A DNA stretch of 36,577 nucleotides from a virus. The DNA lies in the IMG/VR virus record IMGVR_UViG_3300005548_000480, positions 1 to 36,577 of that record. One strand, written 5' to 3'. The first letter of the stretch is position 1. Each line of letters starts with the position of its first letter. This document shows positions 6,349 to 13,661 of the stretch, in pieces. The translations under genes and the position numbers were made by a program. The notes under the pieces are model-generated. The model saw only the letters and a program-made list of their open reading frames with translations, was not told where the DNA came from and did not search any database.

Positions 6349-7401
6349 GTCAGCCTCCTTTGGTGTAGACACGGCTTCGGAGCCCGCGGCGGAGGGTTGA
6401 TCCTCAGCAGCGTCCTCGGCCAGGGTAGATCCGTCGGCGGAACGTCCGCCGTCGGCTTGGGTCTGTGACCCTTGTTCGATTTTGTTGTCGGCGGCGGCGA
6501 TCGTCGCGCTCACCCGCCCCGGTACTTTCATCGCCGATAATCGCTTCATCGCGGCGTCGAAGCTCTCGATGTGATCGACTAGGCCCGCCGATTTCGCCTG
6601 CCGGCCGACGTGCACCCGCGCGTCGGCGAGTTTGCCCGCGGCGTCGGTGCTAATCCCGCGCCCCTTCGCGATTGCCTCCACGAAGACCGCGTGCATCGCG
6701 TCGATCTGCCGCTGCCACTCGGCGAGTTGCTTAGGTGTGATTTCCGTGCCCGGTACGCCAGCGCCTTTCGCTTCGGCGCTCTTGATGACGTGAACCTTCA
6801 CGCCCTGCTGCGCCGCCATCTGCGAGCGGTCCTGCACAACGGCCAGCACGCCGATCGATCCGACGGTCGCCGTCTCGTTCGACGCGATCCAGTTAGCCTG
6901 TGCGCCCAGCCAGTACGCGGCCGATGCCATCAAGCCGTCCGCGTACGCCGCCAGCGGCTTTTTCGCCGCGGCGTCGGCGACCTCTGTCGCCAGTTCTTCG
7001 GTGCCGCTTACCGTCCCACCCGGCGAGTCGTAACGCATCATGATTGCCCGCACACGGTCATTGGCGACTGCGTGCCGGATCGTGCGGCGGAGCATGACGG
7101 TGCTGGTCGAGTCCGACCAGCTGCTTTCCTGTTTCATCAGCGAACCGACAACGTCGATGATCGCAATGCCATCGGGTGTCAGTGTGTAGCTGTACATCGT
7201 CGGCGACTGCTCGCCGCTCGCCGCGACCGGCATCGCCGCCGACTTGCTACGCAGCTCGATCTGCTTGGCGATGTGCACGCTCCAGTCGATCTTCGCCGCG
7301 GTGTCGCGCAGTAGGTCTGCCGCCGATTCGAGGATCGCCCATACGCCCAGGTACTGGGTGAGGTATGGGGTCTGCATAGTGATGGTGATCGCTTCGCTCA
7401 T
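5812..7401 (-). CDS. S49 (SppA-type) capsid maturation protease fused to scaffold
   Basis: 529 aa from the ATG at 7401, which overlaps the upstream stop (ATGA). Residues about 75-290 form an S49/ClpP-crotonase-fold peptidase, as in lambda gpC. The nucleophile is probably S160 in DGLMASAAYW, with TVGSIGV after it, and the general base is probably K212 in the KSAEAKGAG context. Residues about 310-529 are low-complexity Ala/Pro/Gly/Gln-rich and then helical, as expected of a scaffold. An internal start at 6348 produces the scaffold alone. The protease should cleave the scaffold and itself during head maturation. This is the same C/Nu3 arrangement as in lambda. Confidence 0.88.
   Translation of the reverse strand: MSEAITITMQTPYLTQYLGVWAILESAADLLRDTAAKIDWSVHIAKQIELRSKSAAMPVAASGEQSPTMYSYTLTPDGIAIIDVVGSLMKQESSWSDSTSTVMLRRTIRHAVANDRVRAIMMRYDSPGGTVSGTEELATEVADAAAKKPLAAYADGLMASAAYWLGAQANWIASNETATVGSIGVLAVVQDRSQMAAQQGVKVHVIKSAEAKGAGVPGTEITPKQLAEWQRQIDAMHAVFVEAIAKGRGISTDAAGKLADARVHVGRQAKSAGLVDHIESFDAAMKRLSAMKVPGRVSATIAAADNKIEQGSQTQADGGRSADGSTLAEDAAEDQPSAAGSEAVSTPKEADMGNTAQQQTGATAPAEAKPDAGVASPQTPAANAPATAPATATAPNPAPAAAEPKPASIAELEAAFPGEANASFVLAAAKNAWTMDEAKSAHGVIESRVASRTAAANAEATPKRPGVPATPSAAAEQPAAGNGAAGASAFIERRDQLVKEKGITRAQAVMKIAAEDPALHQAFMQSGGK
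6354..6361 (-). promoter_or_regulatory. Internal ribosome binding site for the nested scaffold
   Basis: AAAGGAGG on the minus strand, 5 bases before the internal ATG at 6348. It is the strongest Shine-Dalgarno in this part of the window and decides the nested start. Confidence 0.8.
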
Positions 7402-7586
7402 GGTTTTTTCGCCGGGTTCGTGTCGTGCCAGTCCTGGATTGATCTCACGCCATTCACCATCAATTGCTGCGCGCTCGCCGCGGCGGCGTGCCGCGAGATG
7501 AACGGCTTACTGCTGGCGATGGTGTCCTCGCCGTCGAATAGGAACCACGCCCAGCCGTCGGCGAACGGTTTGATTTCAATGTGCAT
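7398..7586 (-). CDS. Small YegP/DUF1508-like protein
   Basis: 62 aa from the ATG at 7586. The pattern IKPFADGWAWFLFDGED, then SSKPFISRHAAAASAQQL, resembles one half of a DUF1508/YegP repeat: a beta hairpin carrying an aromatic core, followed by a helix after a Ser/Lys turn. Function of this family is unknown. Its stop overlaps the protease start (ATGA) and its start lies inside the preceding gene, so it belongs to the head operon. Assignment is from pattern only. Confidence 0.55.
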   Translation of the reverse strand: MHIEIKPFADGWAWFLFDGEDTIASSKPFISRHAAAASAQQLMVNGVRSIQDWHDTNPAKKP

Positions 7587-7851
7587 GGAGTCTCGCCCCT
7601 CGCGCTCTGGGCAGCGTCACGCCGCGCGGCGGCCGCAGTCGCGCCCGAAGCAATTCGAGTGACCGCCTCAAGGTGTCGCGTACGCCGTCGGCTTTGATCC
7701 CCGTCCGGCTGCTGATTTCATCGATTCCCATGCCCCCGCCGAACCGCATCGCCACCACTGGCTGGCAGTCTTCGGGGAGCATCCACAAAAGGCGTGCGAA
7801 TTCGGGCCTTTTGAGGGCATTTCTGGTTGCCAATTCCGCCGCTCTTAACAT
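7576..7851 (-). CDS. Small sigma-70 region 4-like helix-turn-helix protein
   Basis: 91 aa from the ATG at 7851. The core (residues about 20-70) reads like region 4 of a sigma factor: LLWMLPEDCQPVVAMRF, then GMGIDEISSRTGIKADGVRDTL as the helix-turn-helix, and RRSLELLRARL as the closing helix. The end is Arg/Pro-rich. It lacks regions 1-3, so it would act as a DNA-binding regulator rather than a full sigma factor. It is the last minus-strand gene before the inverted cassette, diverges from the amidoligase across about 100 AT-rich bases, and could control either side. Confidence 0.6.
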   Translation of the reverse strand: MLRAAELATRNALKRPEFARLLWMLPEDCQPVVAMRFGGGMGIDEISSRTGIKADGVRDTLRRSLELLRARLRPPRGVTLPRARGARLHAH

Positions 7852-7857
7852 CTTAAA

Positions 7858-7921
7858 AATCGCCGAATTTCGCCGTTTTTTCGCATATTTTGCTTGCTTT
7901 GGTAACGCTTTACGTTATACT
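7858..7921 (+). promoter_or_regulatory. Divergent AT-rich control region with plus-strand promoter
   Basis: A sigma-70-like promoter is visible: -35 TTGCTT (7894-7899), 16-base spacer, -10 TATACT (7916-7921), about 33 bases before the amidoligase ATG. An inverted repeat TAACG-N5-CGTTA overlaps the spacer and -10. Further left, AATCGCCGAA (7858-7867) is followed by a second TCGCCG copy; the same 10-mer recurs at 10517. These are operator candidates for the XRE protein encoded at 10007. The stretch is clearly more AT-rich than its flanks. Confidence 0.65.
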
Positions 7922-7954
7922 CTGCAAATCAACTTAACGAAGGGATTGGAACTT

Positions 7955-8770
7955 ATGAACGCGAGCGAAATTACATTCGGGATTGAGATCGAGACGACGA
8001 TTCCTGCCGGTGCTCTGCCGGTTGGTTCCTACACCCACGGCGCGCCGGTCGTGGCGCTGCCGGGTTGGACCGCCAAGTACGACGGTTCGATCCGCGCTCG
8101 CGGCAGCCGTCAGGGTTGCGAATTCGTCTCGCCGGTCCTGAAAGGCGCGGAAGGCGTCGAGTCGATGCTGGCGGCCATCCGCTACATCAAGTCGATCGGC
8201 GCGGAAGTGAACGCCTCGTGCGGCCTTCACGTTCACGTTGGCTTCGATAAAACGAACGTGGTCGCGAGCGTGAAACTGGCGACGCTGGTTGCCAACTTCG
8301 AAAAGGCGATCTTCGCCAGCACCGGAACCAAGTCGCGGGAACGCGGCACCTACTGCCGTCCGATGCAACAGTACGGCACCGCCGACCGGGCGCTGCAGTC
8401 GTCGCGCGGGAACCGCTACCACCTGTGCAATTTCGCCAGCGAACACGCGACGGTTGAATTCCGAGCATTCGCCGCAACGTTGAACGAAAGCAAGATCATC
8501 GGCCATGTCGCCATGTGCGTCGCGCTGGTCGAGCGGGCTTTGACCGCCAAGCGCGTCACAAACTGGGTCGCCCCGGCCGTGTCGGAAACGTCGCCGATCC
8601 GCCGCAACGGCGAAGGCCAGACCGCCCTGACCCGCTTGTTCTACCAACTCGGTTGGATCAAGGGCCGTACGTCGCACACGTTCGGAAACATCGCCCCGCA
8701 GGGCAAGGCGGCGATCGACGTTGCCAAGCGGGCGCTGATGAAGATGGCCCGCAAGTATGACGCCCGCTGA
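7955..8770 (+). CDS. Amidoligase_2 family enzyme (glutamine-synthetase-like COOH-NH2 ligase)
   Basis: 271 aa. The ATG at 7955 is chosen because it follows the promoter and GAAGGGA, and because the conserved FGIEIE motif starts at residue 8. Motifs in order: FGIEIE (8-13), KYDGSI (41-46), CEFVSP (55-60), CGLHVHVG (89-96), RYHLCNF (154-160) and TVEFRAF (166-172). These are the acidic and His/Arg residues that bind ATP and metal in the glutamine-synthetase-like fold of the predicted Amidoligase_2 family. Such enzymes are predicted to form amide or isopeptide bonds, often with ammonia from a linked class II amidotransferase, as encoded two genes downstream. The substrate is unknown. Confidence 0.85.
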   Translation: MNASEITFGIEIETTIPAGALPVGSYTHGAPVVALPGWTAKYDGSIRARGSRQGCEFVSPVLKGAEGVESMLAAIRYIKSIGAEVNASCGLHVHVGFDKTNVVASVKLATLVANFEKAIFASTGTKSRERGTYCRPMQQYGTADRALQSSRGNRYHLCNFASEHATVEFRAFAATLNESKIIGHVAMCVALVERALTAKRVTNWVAPAVSETSPIRRNGEGQTALTRLFYQLGWIKGRTSHTFGNIAPQGKAAIDVAKRALMKMARKYDAR

Positions 8771-8808
8771 TGGGCGTCTCGCTGAGGGGCGGGCGTTGTG
8801 CCCGCCCC
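8761..8808 (+). other. Two consecutive intergenic hairpins after the amidoligase
   Basis: CGCCC-N6-GGGCG (8761-8776) spans the stop codon, and GGGGCGGGC-N5-GCCCGCCCC (8786-8808) is a perfect 9-bp GC stem. No T-run follows, so these probably stabilise or process the mRNA between the first and second cassette genes rather than terminate it. Confidence 0.5.
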
Positions 8809-8843
8809 CGCGAATCGAGAGTCACAAGTTTTTGGAGAACGCA

Positions 8844-9266
8844 ATGCCTTACTCAGCCAACTATCCCGCGACCGTCGCCGAAGTGCTGGACGATTCGATG
8901 ACATTCAAGCCCGACGCCCTACGAGCCGTGCGGGAGCTGGCCGCCGCCAAGCCCTGGCGAATGTCGGCCGATGAACGGTTGGAACTCTTTCAGGCGACCG
9001 CCCGCAAGCTCGCGGCGGCCTATGGCATCGGCTGCCCGAGAGTGTCGCGCGGGACAATGGATTGCTACACGCCCCACAGCAACCGCATCTGGCTCACCGG
9101 CAAGATGTCGGTCGTAACGTTCCTTCACGAATTCGGCCACGCTCGCGGGTTTGATGAACGGCAAACATGCGGCTGGTCGATCAATTTGTTTCGCCGCTGT
9201 TTTCCGCGCAGCTTCGCCCGCTGCCGCCAGGTCAATCACACGCTCGTCAATGAAGGGAGCCGCTAA
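8844..9266 (+). CDS. HExxH-motif protein, predicted small zinc metallopeptidase
   Basis: 140 aa from the ATG at 8844, preceded by TTGGAGAAC. The zinc-binding motif HEFGH is at residues 95-99 inside VVTFLHEFGHARGF, and a conserved-looking tail follows: WSINLFRRCFPRSFARC and NHTLV. A third ligand could be E105 or H132. The N-terminal half is helical (EVLDDSMTF, DERLELFQATARKLAAAYG). The size and the HExxH helix suggest a minimal SprT- or ImmA-type metallopeptidase, but the subfamily is not recognised. Its place between an amide-forming ligase and a glutaminase-type enzyme suggests processing of the same peptide substrate or its product. Confidence 0.7.
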   Translation: MPYSANYPATVAEVLDDSMTFKPDALRAVRELAAAKPWRMSADERLELFQATARKLAAAYGIGCPRVSRGTMDCYTPHSNRIWLTGKMSVVTFLHEFGHARGFDERQTCGWSINLFRRCFPRSFARCRQVNHTLVNEGSR

Positions 9267-9268
9267 CC

Positions 9269-9991
9269 ATGTGCAGCATTTTTGGATTCATCGCCCGCAA
9301 GTCGTCGCCCGTTGATCTTCGCATCGTGCGAAACATCGTCGAGGCGAACATCCGCCGCGGCCCCCACGCCTTCGGCTTCGCTTGGATCGACTCGCGCAGC
9401 CGGTTGCATGCCTACAAGCAGTGCGGCCGCCTCACCGACATGCTGGGCGTACTGGCCATGGCCCGCGACGCTCGCATGCTGGTCGGCCATCTGCGCTACG
9501 CCACACACGGCGAGCCGGAGAACAACATCAACAACCATCCGCACCCCGTCGACGGCGGCTGGCTCGTTCACAACGGCATGGTTCGCAACTATGCCGAGCT
9601 GCTGAACGAACACGGGATCGCGCCCGTGAGCGAATGCGACAGCGAAGTTCTCGCGCACCTGATCGAGCGGTCGGAGGAGTCAAAGTACGTTCGCCGCGCG
9701 GCGGAGACCGTCGAGCAGACCGACGGCAACCTCGCGATGCTCGCCCTATGGGCGCGACCGAACAAGCTGATCGCCGTTCGTCGCGGCAACCCGCTGCACT
9801 TCGGCTATACGACGGCCGGGCTCTACATGGCCACGCTCGCCGACCGATTACCGGGCAAAGTGCGGCCGATGGCCGACAACTTCGCGATCGAGTTCAACAC
9901 CGCCGGCCAGAACACGCGAGCCGTGCAGCTCGATGAGCGTGCGGGCGTGGTGGCCGGACTGTACGATTTGGAAACCTACCGAGGCGGGTAA
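9269..9991 (+). CDS. Class II glutamine amidotransferase (Ntn-hydrolase)
   Basis: 240 aa from the ATG at 9269, two bases after the previous stop, with AGGGAG inside the preceding gene. Cys2 becomes the N-terminal nucleophile (MCSIFGF). The other class II residues are present: R76 in GHLRYATHG, N102-G103 in VHNGMVRN, and D124 in ECDSEV. No second domain follows, so it is a stand-alone glutaminase subunit that would release ammonia from glutamine, most simply for the amidoligase in the same operon. Genomic pairing of the two families has been described in computational surveys of amidoligases. The physiological product is unknown. Confidence 0.88.
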   Translation: MCSIFGFIARKSSPVDLRIVRNIVEANIRRGPHAFGFAWIDSRSRLHAYKQCGRLTDMLGVLAMARDARMLVGHLRYATHGEPENNINNHPHPVDGGWLVHNGMVRNYAELLNEHGIAPVSECDSEVLAHLIERSEESKYVRRAAETVEQTDGNLAMLALWARPNKLIAVRRGNPLHFGYTTAGLYMATLADRLPGKVRPMADNFAIEFNTAGQNTRAVQLDERAGVVAGLYDLETYRGG

Positions 9992-10006
9992 CCGCCGGGA
10001 GATCAC

Positions 10007-10294
10007 ATGGGACTCGACCGAGAAAAGATCAAAGCCGCTCGCGAACGGGCGGGCCTCACGCAACAGCAGGCGGGCGAGGCCATTGGCGCGAAGTCGACCG
10101 CCGCCAAGGTGCGTTGGTACCAGATCGAGGCCGGCACACAGGGCAATCCGTCATTGGAAACTATCGAAGCGGTCTGCCGCGTGCTGGGCGTCGGCGTGGA
10201 CGAGATCCTCGCCGCCGATTCGCCCGCGATGCCCCATCGCCGCGCGGCTCAGAACCGCAAGCGGCCATCGTCCTCGGCCGGATCGAAGGGCTGA
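10007..10294 (+). CDS. XRE-family helix-turn-helix regulator
   Basis: 95 aa from the ATG at 10007. Residues about 4-70 are a Cro/C1-type domain: REKIKAARERAGLTQQQAGEAIG, a recognition region KVRWYQIEAGTQG, then SLETIEAVCRVLGVGVDEIL. The tail is basic and Ser/Arg-rich. It lies 15 bases after the amidotransferase in the same direction and probably autoregulates the cassette through the repeats near 7858-7921 and 10517-10533. Its 3' end overlaps a convergent minus-strand gene by 46 bases. Confidence 0.85.
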   Translation: MGLDREKIKAARERAGLTQQQAGEAIGAKSTAAKVRWYQIEAGTQGNPSLETIEAVCRVLGVGVDEILAADSPAMPHRRAAQNRKRPSSSAGSKG

Positions 10295-10479
10295 CCGTCT
10301 TTCAGCACGAACGTGAGTGCGGTCTCGTGCTTCACGCCGAACAGTTCGACCTCTTTGATGCACTCGTCACACTGAAATACCGGCAGCAGCGCGGGCGAGT
10401 CGCCGACGCTGATCTCGCCGGACTGGGTGAGCAGGCGGTTGCATTTTGGGCACGGGAATTGGGCGAGCGAGTCACTCAT
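10249..10479 (-). CDS. Small zinc-ribbon protein
   Basis: 76 aa from the ATG at 10479. Two cysteine knuckles, CPKC (10-13) and CDEC (37-40), make a plausible zinc ribbon, followed by a beta-rich acidic tail (KHETALTFVLKDGQPFDPAEDD). It converges on the XRE gene with a 46-base overlap. Function unknown; small zinc ribbons of this kind can bind nucleic acid or protein. Confidence 0.6.
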   Translation of the reverse strand: MSDSLAQFPCPKCNRLLTQSGEISVGDSPALLPVFQCDECIKEVELFGVKHETALTFVLKDGQPFDPAEDDGRLRF

Positions 10480-10516
10480 CGCCCAACAGCATACATCGTC
10501 CTGACGCTGTGTGTCG

Positions 10517-10533
10517 AATCGCCGAAATCGGCG
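10517..10533. promoter_or_regulatory. Palindromic operator candidate
   Basis: CGCCGAAATCGGCG (10520-10533) is a perfect 6-bp inverted repeat around AA, and with its flank contains AATCGCCGAA (10517-10526), which is repeated exactly at 7858-7867 before the amidoligase. It lies in the 108-base gap between the zinc-ribbon and HNH genes, which diverge here. A minus-strand TTGACA lies close by, but no convincing -10 follows. Confidence 0.45.
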
Positions 10534-10587
10534 GTTGATTTGCCTGTCAAAGTGTTGTTACCTTGCCGTCCTGCGGAGCAAAACAAT

Positions 10588-11226
10588 ATGAGCATTTCAC
10601 TGGTTTGTCAGCGATGCGGCGCGGGGTACGAGCGTTCGCCCTATGCCGTGAAACGCAGTAAGTTCTGCTCGCTCGAATGCTTCTGGGCAGCCAAGCGGAA
10701 ATACCTTCCCGAAGAATCCAAACGGATCAGGATGCGCAATTGGAAGGTGGCGAACCGCGATAAGGTCCGTACCTGTTGGCGTCGCGGCGTACAGCGGAAA
10801 AAGGCCGCTGGATTATGTTTTGTCTGCGGAAAATTGCCGCCCGCGAACGGCCTCTTGCGCTGTGCGGGTTGTGAGGAAAAGAATCGCATTACCCGTCAGC
10901 GGTCCCGCGCAAAATTACGGCGGGAAGTGCTCGCCGCGTATGGTGGTGCCGTCTGTGCGTGCTGCGGTGAAACCGAGGAAAGATTTCTTACCATCGACCA
11001 CATTCACGGCGGTGGCGAACAGCACCGCCGAATCGTAACTGCGGCCGAGTTTTACCGCTGGCTGAGAAAGAATCAGTTTCCGCCTGGGTTTCAGGTTCTC
11101 TGCTTTAATTGCAACCTTGGTCGTTCGATTAATGGCGGCGTATGTCCGCACGTCTCTCGACAACATCAAGCGACCGGAATTATTCCGAACGCCGCTGCTT
11201 CTTCGGGACGGGCCGGCCCGACATAG
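10588..11226 (+). CDS. HNH endonuclease with N-terminal zinc fingers
   Basis: 212 aa from the ATG at 10588. The N-terminus has a CxxC...CxxxC knuckle (C7, C10, C27, C31), a second pair follows (C77, C80, C92, C95), and the HNH module is at about 120-190: CACC (123-126), IDHIHGGG (136-143) and CFNCNLGR (172-179), ending CPH. It resembles the stand-alone HNH enzymes of phages, which act as homing-type or packaging-associated nucleases. The last 20 codons overlap the convergent ABC-GNAT gene by 61 bases, so the end was probably extended when the gene arrived. GC is somewhat lower than in the surrounding head genes. Confidence 0.8.
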   Translation: MSISLVCQRCGAGYERSPYAVKRSKFCSLECFWAAKRKYLPEESKRIRMRNWKVANRDKVRTCWRRGVQRKKAAGLCFVCGKLPPANGLLRCAGCEEKNRITRQRSRAKLRREVLAAYGGAVCACCGETEERFLTIDHIHGGGEQHRRIVTAAEFYRWLRKNQFPPGFQVLCFNCNLGRSINGGVCPHVSRQHQATGIIPNAAASSGRAGPT

Positions 11227-12305
11227 CGGAACCCCGCCGTGATTCGGCTGCTGGCGGTCGCCCGCTTGTACTTTTCCGCGTCCTTGAATCCCTTCGAGCC
11301 GCTCGTCAGCCCGGGCTTTCGAATCATCGCCCAGAGCTTTGACTTGGCGCGATGGCGGATGAACGCCGGATGGCTCGTCGAGCTGTAGTACGGCACGCCC
11401 GTCGCGCGGTAGAGCGAAGCAACGTACTCCGAAGTCGCATTCCCCAGGCCGATTCCTTGGAATGTTGGCAAGCAGACGGTTCTGTGCTCGCGGTAGCTCA
11501 GGCCTTTGCTCGTGGGCGCGTGCATGACCGCCGTGAACGTCGCGGGCTCGCCGGCGATGAGGCCGATGAAGCAGGCGGCGTTGTTGTGGATCGAGTGGGC
11601 GAGGTAATGATGAGGTGCGAAGAGGGCCCAAGCCTTTCGATGCACGCGGACGATTTCCAAGCCGATGTCGGGTCGCCGAAGCCGCCCCCGAGTGTGCTCA
11701 CACAGCACACGTTGGCCGGGCGTGATGTCGATGACCCAGTCGGGCTCGAAGTACGGGACCGCGTCCGGATGAACGCAGAGCGCGACCAGTTGGCCGCCCC
11801 GCCGCCGAACCGCACTGGCGGCGGCGGCCGCCGCCACTTGGCGGGCCTGGGCGTGCACGATCGAACCGAATTCGTCGATCACCGCGCGGGCCGGTCGCTC
11901 GGCGAGCGTGCGGGCGAGATCCACGCGGAACTTGCCGCCGTTGCTGAGCGCGTGATACGGCTTCTTCCAGTCCGGCGGCGAGGAAAACCCCACACGGCTG
12001 AGCAGACCTGTGATGTCGTCGATGCTCATCCCCTCGGCGAACCCGTCAGCGATGCACATGTCGGTCGGCCAAGCCCAATCGCCTTGGTTGACCAGCTCGC
12101 CCGTGAATAACTCCGCGGCGATCGTGCTCTTGCCCGCCATCGAGGGCCCAACAATCACGCCGACCGACCATTCGGCGGGCAGCTTGATGTCGGTTTCCCA
12201 CTCCTGCACGCTCGTCGCATTGGTCGACAGATCGAACTTACCGCAGATCTGCATGAACCGCGGCGTGCGCTTGACGGTGATGTCTCGGCGGATGCTCGAC
12301 TTCAT
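11166..12305 (-). CDS. ABC-type ATPase fused to Mom-like GNAT domain (predicted DNA-modification enzyme)
   Basis: 379 aa. The ATG at 12305 overlaps the upstream stop as ATGA. Residues about 45-200 are an ABC ATPase: Walker A GPSMAGKST (53-61), signature LSNGGKF (120-126), Walker B AVIDEF (141-146) and H-loop H179. Residues about 215-379 are a GNAT fold with the acyl-CoA loop QGIGLG (283-288), an HHYLAHSIHNNA stretch and a YSSTSHPAF segment. This architecture matches the ABC-ATPase plus acetyltransferase family (COG2401-type) whose GNAT half is related to Mu Mom, which modifies adenine in phage DNA. Two ParB-type proteins sit just upstream. The likely role is DNA base modification against host restriction; the exact chemistry is inferred. 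Confidence 0.78.
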   Translation of the reverse strand: MKSSIRRDITVKRTPRFMQICGKFDLSTNATSVQEWETDIKLPAEWSVGVIVGPSMAGKSTIAAELFTGELVNQGDWAWPTDMCIADGFAEGMSIDDITGLLSRVGFSSPPDWKKPYHALSNGGKFRVDLARTLAERPARAVIDEFGSIVHAQARQVAAAAAASAVRRRGGQLVALCVHPDAVPYFEPDWVIDITPGQRVLCEHTRGRLRRPDIGLEIVRVHRKAWALFAPHHYLAHSIHNNAACFIGLIAGEPATFTAVMHAPTSKGLSYREHRTVCLPTFQGIGLGNATSEYVASLYRATGVPYYSSTSHPAFIRHRAKSKLWAMIRKPGLTSGSKGFKDAEKYKRATASSRITAGFRYVGPARPEEAAAFGIIPVA

Positions 12306-12514
12306 TTTCTGAATCCGCTGCAGCTGCTCGCCGCGACGGCTGCCATCTTGTCGAGATAACAGTCGCGGATGTCCTCGAAGGCCTTGCGCTCCGCCCATGC
12401 GATCGACTGGCTGTGCTGAAACTGCCGCACGTACGCGGCGCGGCACTTGTGCCATTCGCCCTGCCAGTGGCAAGGCAGATCGCCGACACACTCGATGGGC
12501 GCGACAGATGACAT
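12302..12514 (-). CDS. Small protein of unknown function, 70 aa
   Basis: 70 aa from the ATG at 12514, with its stop overlapping the ABC-GNAT start (ATGA), so the two are translationally coupled. It contains CVGDLPCHWQGEWHKC, an aromatic and Cys/His-rich turn, then a helix AWAERKAFEDIRDCYLDKM. Three cysteines and a histidine could bind a metal. Its place between a ParB protein and the ABC-GNAT enzyme suggests an accessory subunit of the same system. I do not recognise the family. Confidence 0.6.
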   Translation of the reverse strand: MSSVAPIECVGDLPCHWQGEWHKCRAAYVRQFQHSQSIAWAERKAFEDIRDCYLDKMAAVAASSCSGFRK

Positions 12515-12522
12515 GGGGATCG

Positions 12523-13425
12523 TCAGGCGGTTTTTCGCGCGGCGAGCTTCGGCAGCCGGCCGCGAATGTCTTCGGCCAAGCCGGTGAGGTTGTCACTCAC
12601 TTCTTCCAGCGCCTCGATCAGCTGCCGCTTGGACCGATTGTCGATGGCGTCGATCATGCTGCGGAGTTGAGCCGGCGGCATATCAAAGAAGATGCCGATG
12701 CGGTTGGAAAAATGCTCGAGGTACGCCTCAATCGTCGTGATTGACCGCTTGGTGCCGTTGGCCCGCGTGTGGGCGTCTTCGCCAGCAGCGGCTTTTTCCC
12801 TGATCACAATCCGTTGGGCGGCGACGAGCGACATGCCCTCCCCCCGCGTGATCTTCTTCGCCATCGACAGCTGGCGGCTTTGCGGTAGGCCCGTGAGGGT
12901 GAGCGCGACGCTGAACGCCAGCCGCGGCTTGTCCTCTTCGCCGTCGCAAACGAGCATGTCCTGCACGTCCTGGTGCAGCTTGAGCAGGCTCAGATGCTGG
13001 CTGACCCAGCAGACGCTCTTGCCGGCAATGCGTGCCATCTGCTCGATCGTCTTGCCGTTGCGCTGCATCCGGGCGAGCCCGGTGGCGATTTCGATGCAGT
13101 CGTGATCCTGCTTGCCGAAGTTGGCGGCGAAGCTGGCGACGAAGATCTCCTCGCCGCTGGCGTCGGCCCGCACTTCCGCGCGGAACGGCACGCCGACCAT
13201 GCGGCAGGCCCGCAGGCGCCGCTCGCCGTCGACGAGTTGGGCGTCGTACTTCGGATCGCCATCGACCAGCGTCACGATGCCCGGTGACGACTGCCCAATT
13301 TCGAAGATGCTGTCCGCCAGTTCCTTGATGCCCTTGAACCGCTTGCGCGGCTGATCCGGCAACGGGCGAACCCGCGCGGCATCGAACTCCTGAACATGCG
13401 TTTTGCTGGTTTTTGGGGTGGCCAC
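12523..13425 (-). CDS. ParB/Spo0J-family DNA-binding protein
   Basis: 300 aa from a GTG at 13425, whose G is the last base of the upstream TAG (TAGTG). Residues about 12-105 are the ParB N-terminal nucleotide-binding domain with VDGERRLRA (65-73). A helix-turn-helix follows at about 120-150 (KTIEQMARIAGKSVCWVSQHL). The C-terminal third is helical and charged. Unlike plasmid or chromosome ParB there is no ParA gene nearby. A site-specific DNA-binding role, possibly guiding the ABC-GNAT enzyme or packaging, is more likely than partition. Confidence 0.82.
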   Translation of the reverse strand: MATPKTSKTHVQEFDAARVRPLPDQPRKRFKGIKELADSIFEIGQSSPGIVTLVDGDPKYDAQLVDGERRLRACRMVGVPFRAEVRADASGEEIFVASFAANFGKQDHDCIEIATGLARMQRNGKTIEQMARIAGKSVCWVSQHLSLLKLHQDVQDMLVCDGEEDKPRLAFSVALTLTGLPQSRQLSMAKKITRGEGMSLVAAQRIVIREKAAAGEDAHTRANGTKRSITTIEAYLEHFSNRIGIFFDMPPAQLRSMIDAIDNRSKRQLIEALEEVSDNLTGLAEDIRGRLPKLAARKTA

Positions 13426-13661
13426 TACTTTGCCCAGGCTTTGTTACGCTTCTTCGGCGACTGCTTGCGGTCGAACTTGCGTGTTTCCGTCGGGTAGTAC
13501 ACCGATGGCGGGTTTCGCAGGACCGCCTGGTCGGCGTGTACTTCAACAAACTGCGTCAGCTGCTCGGCCTCGCGAATCTTGTCCGCCGCGGCCCGCGCAC
13601 CGGCGTTGTCGATGATGATCACGATCGCCGGGTTGTTGCAGTCGCAAGTTTGCATCGACAT
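13425..13661 (-). CDS. Small protein of unknown function, 78 aa
   Basis: 78 aa from the ATG at 13661, which shares one base with the upstream TGA (TGATG). The N-terminus has CDCNNPAIVIIIDNAGARAA, then a charged helix (DKIREAEQLTQFVEVHADQAV) and a strongly basic tail (RKFDRKQSPKKRNKAWAK). The tail could bind nucleic acid. It is tightly packed between the two ParB-type genes and probably works with them. I do not recognise the family. Confidence 0.6.
   Translation of the reverse strand: MSMQTCDCNNPAIVIIIDNAGARAAADKIREAEQLTQFVEVHADQAVLRNPPSVYYPTETRKFDRKQSPKKRNKAWAK

Noticed and set aside
10249-10294. Possibility that only one of the overlapping XRE and zinc-ribbon genes is real
   Set aside because: Both have clear motifs (HTH and two CxxC pairs); a 46-base 3' overlap of convergent genes is acceptable.
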